A stretch of 64,000 bases of DNA from CBDDBH01 sp965225625. GTDB taxonomy: Bacteria > Pseudomonadota > Gammaproteobacteria > JADZEE01. The stretch covers positions 124,001 through 188,000 of the forward strand of contig CBDDBH010000030.1 in assembly GCA_965225625.1 (NCBI GenBank), given 5' to 3'. The notes under the pieces were generated by a model. It saw only the letters and a program-made list of their open reading frames with translations. It had not been told where the DNA came from and did no database searches. Below, piece after piece: positions 9,601-17,131 of this stretch (position 1 is its first letter; the number at the start of each line of letters is the position of its first letter). The translations under genes and the position numbers were made by a program.

Positions 9601-10584
9601 CCCGGTCGCCCCCTCGTCGCGGATCTCGCCGCCGGCGCCGGTAGCCGCACCTGCAAACGGCGAGATGGCGGTCGGATGATTATGAGTTTCCACTTTTGCC
9701 AACAAGTGCGCCGGTTCGGCGACATAGCGATAGGTACGAGAGTGCGGATCGGCAAAAAATCGACTGGCGTCGTAGCCGGCGGTGACGGCGGAGTTGTCAC
9801 TGTAGGCTGACAGCACCCGCCCAGGATTGGCGGCATGGGTCTGACGGATCATTGCGAATAACGAATAGTCACGTTTCACACCGTCCACCGTCCATTCGGC
9901 ATTGAAAATCTTGTGCCGGCAGTGTTCGGAATTGGCCTGTGCAAACATCATTATCTCGACATCCGTGGGATTACGATCCAGGCGGGTGAAATTGTCGTCG
10001 AGGTAAGCTATCTCGGCAGCGGAAAGTGCGAGACCCATCTCGTCGTTGGCCCTGTCGAGCGCGTCACGTCCCTGGCCCAGCAAATCAATGAAGCGCAGCG
10101 CCGCGGGCGCGGAGCGCTGAAATAATTTCGCAGCGTCCTTTACCGTCGCGACGACTGACTCGGTCATGGGATCGTGCAGTAGTGGCTTCGCTCGAGCGAT
10201 ATCCTCGGCGCTAATGGGGGTGCCGTCCGGGCCTTGAAGCTGCCAGTACACGCCTCGCTCTACTCGTTTTACCCACCCCAGGCCGCAGTTGTGCGTGATA
10301 TCGGTTGCTTTACTGGCCCACGGAGAAATTGTGCCCAGCCGCGGAATTACAATGCAATCCGGATCAGCTCCTTCGGAAACATCGACGCACGCATCGCCGA
10401 GCACCGCCAATAAATGCTGTTTCTCGGCCGCGGTGGGTGATCCGCGCTGGTCGATAAGGTAGACGTAGTGCGCAAGTGCGGTATCGAGCGATGGGACCCC
10501 TCTTCGCAGGCGTGCCAGCAGTTGGTCGAGTCGAAAGTCTGATAGTGCCGCGCGTCCGCGAAAACAGTCCATTAAGACTTGCAC
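6685..10584 (-). CDS. purL: Phosphoribosylformylglycinamidine synthase (large, fused form)
   Basis: Fourth step of de novo purine synthesis: FGAR plus glutamine and ATP gives FGAM. The 1299 residues are the usual gammaproteobacterial single-chain form with a PurS-like N-terminus, two AIRS-like ATP-binding halves and a C-terminal class I glutaminase. Visible motifs include MFAQANSEHCRHKIFN, KVETHNHPTAISPF, GAATGAGGEIRDEGATGRG, SVHDVGAGGLSNAVPE, SYGDVFGAGRG, LGVCNGCQML (nucleophile Cys) and MMPHPERLF (His-Glu). It lies 20 bases after the secretin-N-like gene and is the last member of a purB-led block. Confidence 0.98.
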   Translation of the reverse strand: MQVLMDCFRGRAALSDFRLDQLLARLRRGVPSLDTALAHYVYLIDQRGSPTAAEKQHLLAVLGDACVDVSEGADPDCIVIPRLGTISPWASKATDITHNCGLGWVKRVERGVYWQLQGPDGTPISAEDIARAKPLLHDPMTESVVATVKDAAKLFQRSAPAALRFIDLLGQGRDALDRANDEMGLALSAAEIAYLDDNFTRLDRNPTDVEIMMFAQANSEHCRHKIFNAEWTVDGVKRDYSLFAMIRQTHAANPGRVLSAYSDNSAVTAGYDASRFFADPHSRTYRYVAEPAHLLAKVETHNHPTAISPFAGAATGAGGEIRDEGATGRGAKPKAGLTGFSVSNLRIAGYEQPWERDFGKPARIASALDIMIDAPLGAAAFNNEFGRPALCGYFRTFEAEVSFGTKRELRGYHKPIMLAGGYGNIRPSHVLKNELAVGSKLVLIGGPAMLIGLGGGAASSLRSGDSAEALDFASVQRDNPEVQRRCQEVLDSCCALDGHNPIVSVHDVGAGGLSNAVPEILHASGRGGHVQLRAIPNDEPGMSPLEIWCNEAQERYVLAIEADDLALFDAICRRERCPYAVIGEADDSGTLLVSDALAAEHPINMPMQVLFGKSPRTHIQAQHTQTAYPTLDLAAISPAQAAARVLRFPAVADKSFLITIGDRSVTGLVARDQMVGPWQVAVADCAVTASSFREVTGEAMSIGERAPLALIDSPAAARMAIGEALTNIAAAPIAQLSDIILSANWMVACGHGDEDARLYDAVDAIGREFCPRLGLAIPVGKDSLSMKSVWHANGQERSMAAPLSLIVTAFAPVLDVRATLTPELRRDADTQLLLIDLGCGRNRLGASVLAQVYDQLGDEVPDIETPEMLREFFQIVQSMSAAGLILAYHDRSDGGLFTSLCEMAFAARLGLEIQLDCTNTQALAALFSEELGAIVQVRNRDVDEILKLCSQTGLSAHIHSIGRPTQEPRIVIECGDTVVVNENLVTLRRIWSETSFRIQQLRDNPDCAAEQFDSLLTTDDPGLHIALGPNWNTPATKIMVTRPKVAILREQGVNGHSEMAAAFDHAGFDAIDVHMQDLVDGTATLQAMHGLAACGGFSYGDVFGAGRGWANSILHNPRLRDEFSSYFSRTDTFTLGVCNGCQMLAHLRDLIPGTALWPTFERNRSEQFESRLVMVEILASRSPLFTDMAGSRLPVVVAHGEGRASYETPQRAAQALSDDAAVLRYVDNQGQPTQCYPANPNGSIAAIAGLTTDDGRVTIMMPHPERLFTSWQYSALPADWQSADGPWFKMFRNARSWLP

Positions 10585-10604
10585 TGTCGAACGCTTATTC
10601 CAGA

Positions 10605-11465
10605 CTACAGCTCTTCAACTCGGACCCACACCTCGCGCAACTCGCGCCCGCGCAGCCTGGTTTGCGTATACGCGACGTTTGCGTCGTGTGCCACGTTTTC
10701 GTCTACGCCGCCTAAGTGTATCCATTCGCCGAGTTTTCCGCTGGCAGTGGTCTGCAGATCCTGGTGCTCAAACACGCCTCCGTGCTCGGGAGCCTGGCGT
10801 GCCGAATAGGGGTAAATTTCCACAGTAACCTGTTGGCTGCTTAATCGTGGTACCACATAAAAGCCGGAATTCAACGCGTGATAGTGCACAGTTTCCTGCA
10901 GATGAGTCGCGTACGGTGAACCGGTGAATGATTGCTCGGCAACTGGCACCGCGGTGCCGGTCTGGATGTATGCGGGGCGGCCCTCTAACGCCTGCACGCG
11001 ATATTCGCTGCTAGCGTCGGCGTTGGAGCGGGTTTGCAACGTGCGGTATCGCACTTGCGTGTCCGGGCTGCCCACGGTAACTCCGAAACCTGGACTGTGC
11101 CCCGGATCAGCAACCCTCACTTCAGCATTAGAACCACGATGGCGCCCTGACAGCGAGTACTCTCGGCCTTGCGATTGTGCCGTAACGTCGTTCCGTACTG
11201 TGATCATCAGCCGTCGCAGAGGCCGGTCCAATTGCGCGATGATTTCGCCGAGGGCAGCAAAGTCGCGTTGACTTGCACGCACAATGATTTTGTCGCCTGT
11301 TCCCGTAATCGTTGTCGTAGTCGTTGCCAAGGGCTTAATAATTGGAATTAATTCGTCAGCCATGCGGTGATGTAGCTGGAGCACTTGCAATTGTGTCGGC
11401 TCAGCGGCAGCGATTGCCATCAATCCAAAGCCCAGGGCGGCGTGCAGCGCTTTGACCGGTTTCAT
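10605..11465 (-). CDS. Secreted protein resembling a secretin/TonB short N-terminal domain protein
   Basis: Function unknown. The ATG at 11465 is chosen because its A and T overlap the preceding stop (ATGA) and it opens with a signal-peptide-like stretch (residues 1-21, positive then hydrophobic, ending AIAAAEP). The mature part starts like a secretin N-terminal ring domain (LQVLQLHHRMADELIPIIKPL, then KIIVRASQRDFAALGEIIAQLD and RPLRRLMITVRND). No pore-forming secretin C-terminus follows; the rest (about residues 110-286) is a beta-rich domain with no motif I recognise. It is probably periplasmic or outer-membrane. It sits tightly between a DUF7931 gene and purL, and an unrelated longer N-terminus to 11510 was rejected. 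Confidence 0.7.
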   Translation of the reverse strand: MKPVKALHAALGFGLMAIAAAEPTQLQVLQLHHRMADELIPIIKPLATTTTTITGTGDKIIVRASQRDFAALGEIIAQLDRPLRRLMITVRNDVTAQSQGREYSLSGRHRGSNAEVRVADPGHSPGFGVTVGSPDTQVRYRTLQTRSNADASSEYRVQALEGRPAYIQTGTAVPVAEQSFTGSPYATHLQETVHYHALNSGFYVVPRLSSQQVTVEIYPYSARQAPEHGGVFEHQDLQTTASGKLGEWIHLGGVDENVAHDANVAYTQTRLRGRELREVWVRVEEL

Positions 11466-11968
11466 AGGTTCATACGTCGAAAGTTCGGATTGCTTACACC
11501 GTGTTCCCAAATATCGTCAAATCTGCGAGAAAGTCCACCCGCAAGCGGTGAATCATTGAAATTTGCCATGCCCTCATAGCGATCGGAGAGTTGTCGCTGT
11601 ATTAACCCGGTTTTATCCACGACCACGATCGACTGGTTGAAACCCGCGTGATCTAGCCCCGGCTGACGCAGTTCAATGAAGCTGCTTAGGCGCCCAGCCA
11701 ACTCTAGCAGCCGGTGGCCGCCAGTCACTACGCTGTGCGGATCAAGCAGCAGTATTCTGATGCGGGAGTGGCGGCTGCGCACGGCAAGCGCGCGCACTAC
11801 ATCGGCAAACTCCGGCGTGTCGAAAATCGGCGGATCGAGCTGTCTGGAAATTATGTCGAGGGTGCGAGTGGCTTGTTCGACCAGCGCCAGGGCAACCAGC
11901 CGGTTCTCCTCACTGGTCTGCAACACTATCTGATCGTTGGTGATCCCCAGTTCAGGTGTTTGCGCCAT
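11462..11968 (-). CDS. DUF7931-like conserved hypothetical protein
   Basis: No known function. The 168 residues match my memory of the DUF7931 family, which is sometimes fused to GNAT acetyltransferases; here it stands alone with no acetyltransferase domain. Recognisable parts are RIRILLLDPHSVVTGGHRLL, ELAGRLSSFIELR, IVVVDKTGLIQRQ and the C-terminal DRYEGMANFNDSPL with a FDDIWEHG segment. The layout recalls an HKD-less phospholipase-D-like fold, but the catalytic HKD motif is not present. It starts 4 bases after the purB stop and overlaps the next gene by ATGA, so it is very likely co-transcribed with purB. Confidence 0.72.
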   Translation of the reverse strand: MAQTPELGITNDQIVLQTSEENRLVALALVEQATRTLDIISRQLDPPIFDTPEFADVVRALAVRSRHSRIRILLLDPHSVVTGGHRLLELAGRLSSFIELRQPGLDHAGFNQSIVVVDKTGLIQRQLSDRYEGMANFNDSPLAGGLSRRFDDIWEHGVSNPNFRRMNL

Positions 11969-11972
11969 GGCG

Positions 11973-13355
11973 TTAACCCTGTGAACCAGTCGGGCCGCTT
12001 GCCCATACCTCGACTTGCGTTGCCGCGTTGCCGGTATAACCGTGTGGCGTCAGCTCGCGTAAGCGTTGTTTTGCTTCGGCGGGGATATCGAGATTGTTGA
12101 CGAAGCTTTCTATGGTCTCGCGATTGACTGACTTGCCATGGGTCAAGTTTTTAAGTTGCTCATAGGAATCACTGATCCGATAGCGGCGCATAACAGTCTG
12201 TATGGCCTCGGCGAGCACCTCCCAATTGCCGTGGAGTTCAGCGTTCAGACGTGCAGAATCGACCTCTAACTTTCCCAGACCGCGCCGGCAGGCGTCGTAG
12301 GCTAAAGTTGTATGCGCGAAGGCGGTCCCGATATTTCGCAAGCTGGTGGAGTCGCTCAGATCGCGTTGCCAGCGGGAAATCGGAAGTTTAAGGCTTAGAT
12401 GCTCAAGAAGAGCGTTTGCGACGCCAAGATTTCCTTCGGCATTTTCAAAATCAATCGGATTGACCTTGTGTGGCATAGTCGAAGAACCGGTTTCACCGCT
12501 TACGACGCGTTGGCGAAGATATCCAAGCGCAATGTAACCCCAAATGTCGCGACAGAAATCCAGCAAAATCGTATTGCAGCGGCACACAGTGGTAAATAGT
12601 TCCGCCATATAATCATGCGGTTCTATTTGGGTTGTAAGTGGATTCCAATTCAAGCCCAGGCCTTCGACGAATTCGCGCGCAATCACAGGCCAATCGAGTT
12701 CTGGATAAGCTACAAAATGCGCATTGTAATTACCCACAGCACCGTTCATTTTGCCCAGTAGGCCAACCTGCGACAGCAATGCCGTCTGCCGATCCAAGCG
12801 GTAGACCACGTTCGCAATTTCCTTACCAACGGTGGTGGGCGATGCCGCTTGTCCGTGCGTGCGTGCCAGCATCGGTTGCTCTCGGTACGCTTGCGCCAGG
12901 TCGCGCATAGCGGCGCTTAACGCCTGTAGGCTTGGTATCAATACGTGCTCTCGAGCGTCGCTTAACATGAGGCCGTAAGCTAGGTTGTTGATATCCTCGG
13001 ACGTGCAGGCAAAGTGGATAAAGCTCAAGCTGTCAACAAACGGGTCGCGGCCGTGCAAGCGTTCGCGAAGAAAATATTCGACGGCCTTTATGTCATGGTT
13101 GGTCTGGAGCTCAATGCTCTTAATTCGCTCGGCGTCTTCCAAATCGAACGAGTCCACAATGCTATTCAGAAACTGTAACGCGTCGCCATCGAGGGGCGCG
13201 AGATCGGGAAGTTTTTGATGAAGGAATTCGAACCAGCGGATCTCGACCAACGTGCGTCGCTTGATCAGACCCAGTTCGCTGAAGATCGGTCGCAGCGATT
13301 CACATTTCGCCGCGTAACGACCGTCTACGGGTGAGATGTTCATCAAACTCGACAT
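11973..13355 (-). CDS. purB: Adenylosuccinate lyase
   Basis: Cleaves SAICAR in the purine pathway and adenylosuccinate in AMP synthesis, releasing fumarate each time. About 460 residues from the ATG at 13355 (MSSLMNISPVDGRY); a further in-frame ATG lies at 13370. The fumarase/aspartase superfamily signature SSTMPHKVNPIDFENAEGN is intact, as are ACTSEDINNLAYGLML and RTHGQAASPTTVGKE. It heads a minus-strand block, purB, DUF7931, secretin-N-like, purL. The 182-base gap to divergent rnt should hold the promoter. Confidence 0.97.
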   Translation of the reverse strand: MSSLMNISPVDGRYAAKCESLRPIFSELGLIKRRTLVEIRWFEFLHQKLPDLAPLDGDALQFLNSIVDSFDLEDAERIKSIELQTNHDIKAVEYFLRERLHGRDPFVDSLSFIHFACTSEDINNLAYGLMLSDAREHVLIPSLQALSAAMRDLAQAYREQPMLARTHGQAASPTTVGKEIANVVYRLDRQTALLSQVGLLGKMNGAVGNYNAHFVAYPELDWPVIAREFVEGLGLNWNPLTTQIEPHDYMAELFTTVCRCNTILLDFCRDIWGYIALGYLRQRVVSGETGSSTMPHKVNPIDFENAEGNLGVANALLEHLSLKLPISRWQRDLSDSTSLRNIGTAFAHTTLAYDACRRGLGKLEVDSARLNAELHGNWEVLAEAIQTVMRRYRISDSYEQLKNLTHGKSVNRETIESFVNNLDIPAEAKQRLRELTPHGYTGNAATQVEVWASGPTGSQG

Positions 13356-13537
13356 CAGCCTGAGGATCATACACCGAGTAACGGTAGCGCACGACAGATG
13401 GCGGGCAGTCTCAGTCTTTCAACAATGCCACACCCAAATGGGCAAGGCAGCCCAGGCTCGTCCAGCGGACAAGCATCTACACAGTTTGGCTCGGCTACAT
13501 TTGCGGACGCACGTCGGCCTCCGTATTCTGGTGCCTT

Positions 13538-14185
13538 ATGACTGCTGCCGATAGTGACGTGGATTCCCGTGGGCGCAGCGCTGGGTTGCTGGCGCGAAGA
13601 TTCCGGGGATTTTTGCCCGTCGTGGTGGATGTGGAGACCGCAGGTTTCAACCCGCAGACGGATGCTCTTTTGGAGATCGCAGCAGTATTTGTGGACATGG
13701 ACGTCACCGGAGTTTGGTCACAAGTCGCCACTGAGGCGTTTCACGTAAAGCCTTTCGAAGGTGCCAACTTAGAGCCCGGTGCACTGGAATTTACCGGTAT
13801 CGACCCGTTTCATCCATTTCGCCTCGCCGTAGATGAATCCAAAGCACTTAACGGTGTGTTCGAACGAATTCATGAGCAAGTGGCCGTTCAGGGTTGTACT
13901 CGCGCCATCATGGTTGGACACAATGCGCATTTTGATCTCGCGTTTGTAAAAGCGGCCGCGCGCCGCGCAAAAATTAAAAATAACCCCTTCCATTCCTTCT
14001 CCACGCTGGACACAGCTTCGCTGGCAGGCCTGGTGTACGGCCAGACGGTACTGTCGAAAGCGGTGCAGGCAGCGGGGCTGGATTGGGACAGCAAGCAAGC
14101 CCACTCCGCGATCTACGATGCGCAGGTGACGGCGGAATTATTCTGCACGATAGTGAATCGTTGGTCGCAGTTGACCCGCGGCTAA
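13538..14185 (+). CDS. rnt: Ribonuclease T
   Basis: 3'-5' exoribonuclease that trims tRNA and other stable RNA 3' ends. The 215 residues carry the DEDDh exonuclease residues: Asp31 and Glu33 in VDVETAGFNP, the Asp of GHNAHFDLAFV, and the His and Asp of HSAIYDAQVTAELF. A 20-residue polar N-terminus precedes the domain, slightly longer than in E. coli. It is transcribed divergently from purB and converges on mtaD. Confidence 0.94.
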   Translation: MTAADSDVDSRGRSAGLLARRFRGFLPVVVDVETAGFNPQTDALLEIAAVFVDMDVTGVWSQVATEAFHVKPFEGANLEPGALEFTGIDPFHPFRLAVDESKALNGVFERIHEQVAVQGCTRAIMVGHNAHFDLAFVKAAARRAKIKNNPFHSFSTLDTASLAGLVYGQTVLSKAVQAAGLDWDSKQAHSAIYDAQVTAELFCTIVNRWSQLTRG

Positions 14186-14230
14186 CCTGCCTGGAGCGGC
14201 CTGTTCATGCAATCGGCTGGCCAACGGCTG

Positions 14231-15574
14231 TCAATCCGGCGCGGCCGCCTGAGCCCTATGCGCGCTGATCCGATCCGCCCACTGCCGGGACCGTTGCCGT
14301 ATTGCTTCGCTATTAATTTTCGTAAATTCGCCGTCTGCCAGTAGTCGTTCGCCCGCTACCCAGACATTGGCCACATCCGAGCGTGTTGCGCTGTATACGA
14401 GTTGGGATAGCGGGTCGTAAACCGGTTGTACCGACAGCCCGCTTAGGTCGATGCTCACCAGGTCCGCCGCTTTGCCCACTTGCAGTGACCCGGTCTTATG
14501 TTCGATGCCAAGCGCATTGGCGCCGTTCAGCGTCGCCATCCGCAGCACATTGGCAGCAGGGACCGCAGTGCCGTCGGCGGCGACAATTTTGCCGAAAAGT
14601 GCCGCGCTACGCATCTCAGCGAGCATGTCCAGGTCATTATTACTGGCGGCACCGTCGGTGCCGAGCGCAACATTGACGCCCGCGTCGCACAACTTTTGAA
14701 CCGGGCACGAGCCACTGGCGAGTTTCATGTTGGATTCCGGGCAATGCACGACGTTGACGCCGTGACGAGCCAGTTGATCGAATTCCGAGTCCTCGACCTG
14801 CGTCATATGCACGGCGAGCAATCTCGATGACACTAAACCCAGACGTTTTAAGCGCTGAAACGGGCGTTCTCCGGTCGTTGCTACCGCGTTTTCGATCTCC
14901 TGGGATGTTTCATGCAAGTGGATCGTGATGGGCGTGTTCAACTCCTGTGCCAACGACGCGACCCGCAAAAGCCCTGCGTCGGAAACGGTATACGGTGCGT
15001 GTGGCGCATAGCAGGTGTGTACTAGGGGAGTGTTAAGCAATTGCTGACGGACGCTCATCGCTTTGTCGAAATACTCGTCTGCATTTTTCGCCCACGTCGT
15101 CGGGAAATCGATCACAATCAGTCCAATCATGACACGCATGCCGAATTCCACCGCGGCTTTGGCGGCTTCGTCGGGAAAGAAATACATATCGTTGAAACAC
15201 GTCGTGCCTGAGCGCAACATCTCGGCGACCGCGTGCCGTGTGCCATCGCGTACAAACTCGGGACTGATCCAGCGCTGTTCCGCCGGCCAGATATGCTCTT
15301 GCAACCATTGCATCAGCGGCAGGTCATCTGCGATGCCACGAAACAGTGACATCGCGGCATGCGTGTGAGCATTAATCAGACCTGGGATAATCACGTGGTC
15401 TTGCAAATCGAGAACCGTCTCAGGCGTAAACTGCTCGAGCGCTCGGGCGGCAGGTAAAACTGCCACAATCTGGCCGGCATCGACTACCAACGCATGCTCT
15501 GTGAGGCTCACGCCCGCGGGCTCAACAGGTATAATCCAGGTCGCCTTTATCAGTGATTCGACTTGTTTTGCCAT
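14231..15574 (-). CDS. mtaD: 5'-methylthioadenosine/S-adenosylhomocysteine deaminase (TRZ/ATZ family)
   Basis: Amidohydrolase predicted to deaminate methylthioadenosine and/or S-adenosylhomocysteine to the inosine forms. The 447 residues have the metal-binding HxH (His70, His72 in INAHTHAAMSLFRG), the later ligands in ITIHLHETSQE and VVHCPESNMKLASG, and the Asp in ALGTDGAASNNDLDM. The substrate is inferred from family resemblance and from the divergent neighbour mtnA, which handles the next part of methylthioadenosine salvage. Other guanine- or chlorohydrolase-like substrates cannot be excluded from sequence. Confidence 0.88.
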   Translation of the reverse strand: MAKQVESLIKATWIIPVEPAGVSLTEHALVVDAGQIVAVLPAARALEQFTPETVLDLQDHVIIPGLINAHTHAAMSLFRGIADDLPLMQWLQEHIWPAEQRWISPEFVRDGTRHAVAEMLRSGTTCFNDMYFFPDEAAKAAVEFGMRVMIGLIVIDFPTTWAKNADEYFDKAMSVRQQLLNTPLVHTCYAPHAPYTVSDAGLLRVASLAQELNTPITIHLHETSQEIENAVATTGERPFQRLKRLGLVSSRLLAVHMTQVEDSEFDQLARHGVNVVHCPESNMKLASGSCPVQKLCDAGVNVALGTDGAASNNDLDMLAEMRSAALFGKIVAADGTAVPAANVLRMATLNGANALGIEHKTGSLQVGKAADLVSIDLSGLSVQPVYDPLSQLVYSATRSDVANVWVAGERLLADGEFTKINSEAIRQRSRQWADRISAHRAQAAAPD

Positions 15575-15683
15575 TGCTCAACGCTTAGCAGCTTCGCCGC
15601 GCGTCAGTCTAACGCGTCTATTGGATGAAGGATCGTGGTTCCTCGCCGAGGACGAGTGCGTCTGGGCGGGCCAGCCAGGGCCA

Positions 15684-15716
15684 GGATAGCCGCGCGATGC
15701 GGCACGAATTGTCTAT
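15684..15716 (+). repeat. 33-base box upstream of mtnA, shared with cyaA-glyA region
   Basis: It begins GGATAGCCGCGC and ends GTCTAT, with GATGCGGCAC in the middle. The copy at 40807-40839 has the same ends and the same core, differing by a two-base shift of the core and a few substitutions. In both places a TTCATGCAATATGCGG motif follows downstream. Confidence 0.65.
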
Positions 15717-15775
15717 CTTCGCCCTAAACGTCCGCCTATTGCAGCGCCGAGGTTTCACGAGCATCGCGCGGTGCC

Positions 15776-15791
15776 TTCATGCAATATGCGG
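15776..15791 (+). repeat. Recurring intergenic motif TTCATGCAATATGCGG (copy before mtnA)
   Basis: Exact copy, preceded by CC, 31 bases before the mtnA start. The identical 18-mer CCTTCATGCAATATGCGG recurs at 41140-41157. Confidence 0.85.
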
Positions 15792-15821
15792 GCTAAGCCA
15801 TTTCCCAGGCAGCACCACTAT

Positions 15822-16862
15822 ATGAATGAGCTAGCCGAGGTTGTTAAGCCGATCGAATGGCAGGATGGCAAACTGGTGTTATTGGATCAGCGCGCCCTGC
15901 CGCAGCGTGAGGAATATCTCGTGCTCGACACGGTGGCAGCAGTGTGCGATGCAATCATCAATATGGTGGTGCGCGGCGCCCCTGCGATCGGCGTGACGGC
16001 GGCTTACGCGGTCGCGATGGCTGCTCGCGAAGCCCATTCTGCTGATGAGTCGCGGTGGCGAGATGCCGTCCAGCATGCAGCGCAGTTGCTAGCGGCGACG
16101 CGGCCTACGGCGGTCAATCTCGATTGGGCATTACGGCGCATGAGCGGCGTAATCACTCAGCTCGGTGCCGAGCCCTTCCCAAGGCTGCTGGCGGAAGCCC
16201 GCGCCATCCATGAGGAGGAGCGTGCGGCCAACGTGGCTATGGGAGAGTACGGTGCGGAGCAGATCGAGTCGGGTGCGACCGTTTTGACACATTGCAATAC
16301 TGGTGCACTTGCAACCGGCGGTTACGGCACTGCTTTGAGCGTGATAGGTACCGGGTTTCGGGCCGGGCGCATCAGCCATGTATACGCGTGTGAAACCAGA
16401 CCGTGGTTACAGGGCGCTCGCCTGACCGCTTGGGAACTGGCTCGGCAAGGCATCCCGGTAAAAATAATCATTGATAGTGCGGCGGCCTATTTGATGCACG
16501 AATTCCCCGTCGATTGGGTCATAGTTGGCGCTGATCGAATTGCTGCCAACGGTGATGTTGCTAATAAAATTGGTACCTACGCGCTTGCCATAGCAGCACG
16601 TCAACATGGCGCCCGAACCATGGTTGTGGCGCCGGTGTCCACTATAGACCCGGCAACCAGGGACGGCGCCGGCATTCCGGTTGAAACCCGTTCAGGGCAG
16701 GAGGTTCTGGGTTTTGCCGGTACCCGCACGGCACCGCCGGAAAGCGATGCGTGGAACCCCGTTTTCGATGTTACCCCGGCGGCACTCATCGATGTCATCG
16801 TCACCGAGCGTGGGACAATTCGCAGTCCGAATCGCGCACGACTTGCGGCCCATCTGAGGTAG
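15822..16862 (+). CDS. mtnA: Methylthioribose-1-phosphate isomerase
   Basis: Isomerises methylthioribose 1-phosphate to methylthioribulose 1-phosphate in methionine salvage. The 346 residues belong to the eIF2B-related fold. RGAPAIGVTAAYA, THCNTGALATGGYGTAL (catalytic Cys) and VGADRIAANGDVANKIGTY (catalytic Asp) are intact. The ATG at 15822 is preferred over an in-frame ATG at 15771, because the earlier codon would make the recurring motif at 15776-15791 coding and add residues not found in the family. It is divergent from mtaD and upstream of gyrA, as in Pseudomonas. Confidence 0.94.
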   Translation: MNELAEVVKPIEWQDGKLVLLDQRALPQREEYLVLDTVAAVCDAIINMVVRGAPAIGVTAAYAVAMAAREAHSADESRWRDAVQHAAQLLAATRPTAVNLDWALRRMSGVITQLGAEPFPRLLAEARAIHEEERAANVAMGEYGAEQIESGATVLTHCNTGALATGGYGTALSVIGTGFRAGRISHVYACETRPWLQGARLTAWELARQGIPVKIIIDSAAAYLMHEFPVDWVIVGADRIAANGDVANKIGTYALAIAARQHGARTMVVAPVSTIDPATRDGAGIPVETRSGQEVLGFAGTRTAPPESDAWNPVFDVTPAALIDVIVTERGTIRSPNRARLAAHLR

Positions 16863-16989
16863 CGTCGAGTGTCTTTTTTGTACGCTGAAATAAGCCCTCA
16901 TCGGTCTCGTTGAGTCGGCCATCGCCCGAGCGCGAGGGGGCCAATTGGGGCCTGGGTTTGGTCTTGCAGTCGCTCAAATAACCCTTTGT

Positions 16990-17004
16990 AATTGTTAAAC
17001 AATT
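16990..17004. promoter_or_regulatory. 15-bp perfect palindrome upstream of gyrA
   Basis: AATTGTTAAACAATT has two 7-base arms around a central A, in the 269-base gap between mtnA and gyrA. It is AT-rich in GC-rich surroundings and could be an operator. It lacks the GC stem and T-run of a terminator. No binding protein can be named. Confidence 0.4.
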
Positions 17005-17066
17005 TTGGTTCTCCGAGGGTCTGGCTCAAGCCTGGCTCCAGCGTGCAGTGAGCCCCCTTATCGTGG

Positions 17067-17072
17067 TAGAAT
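17067..17072 (+). promoter_or_regulatory. Candidate -10 box for gyrA
   Basis: TAGAAT, one base from the sigma-70 -10 consensus, lies 60 bases before the gyrA ATG. No good -35 hexamer is seen at the right spacing, so this is a weak call. Confidence 0.25.
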
Positions 17073-17131
17073 TCCACTCTTTTTAGGCGCCAATTTACGC
17101 CTACTTTCCAAGCACGTAAAAAAGGCAACAT

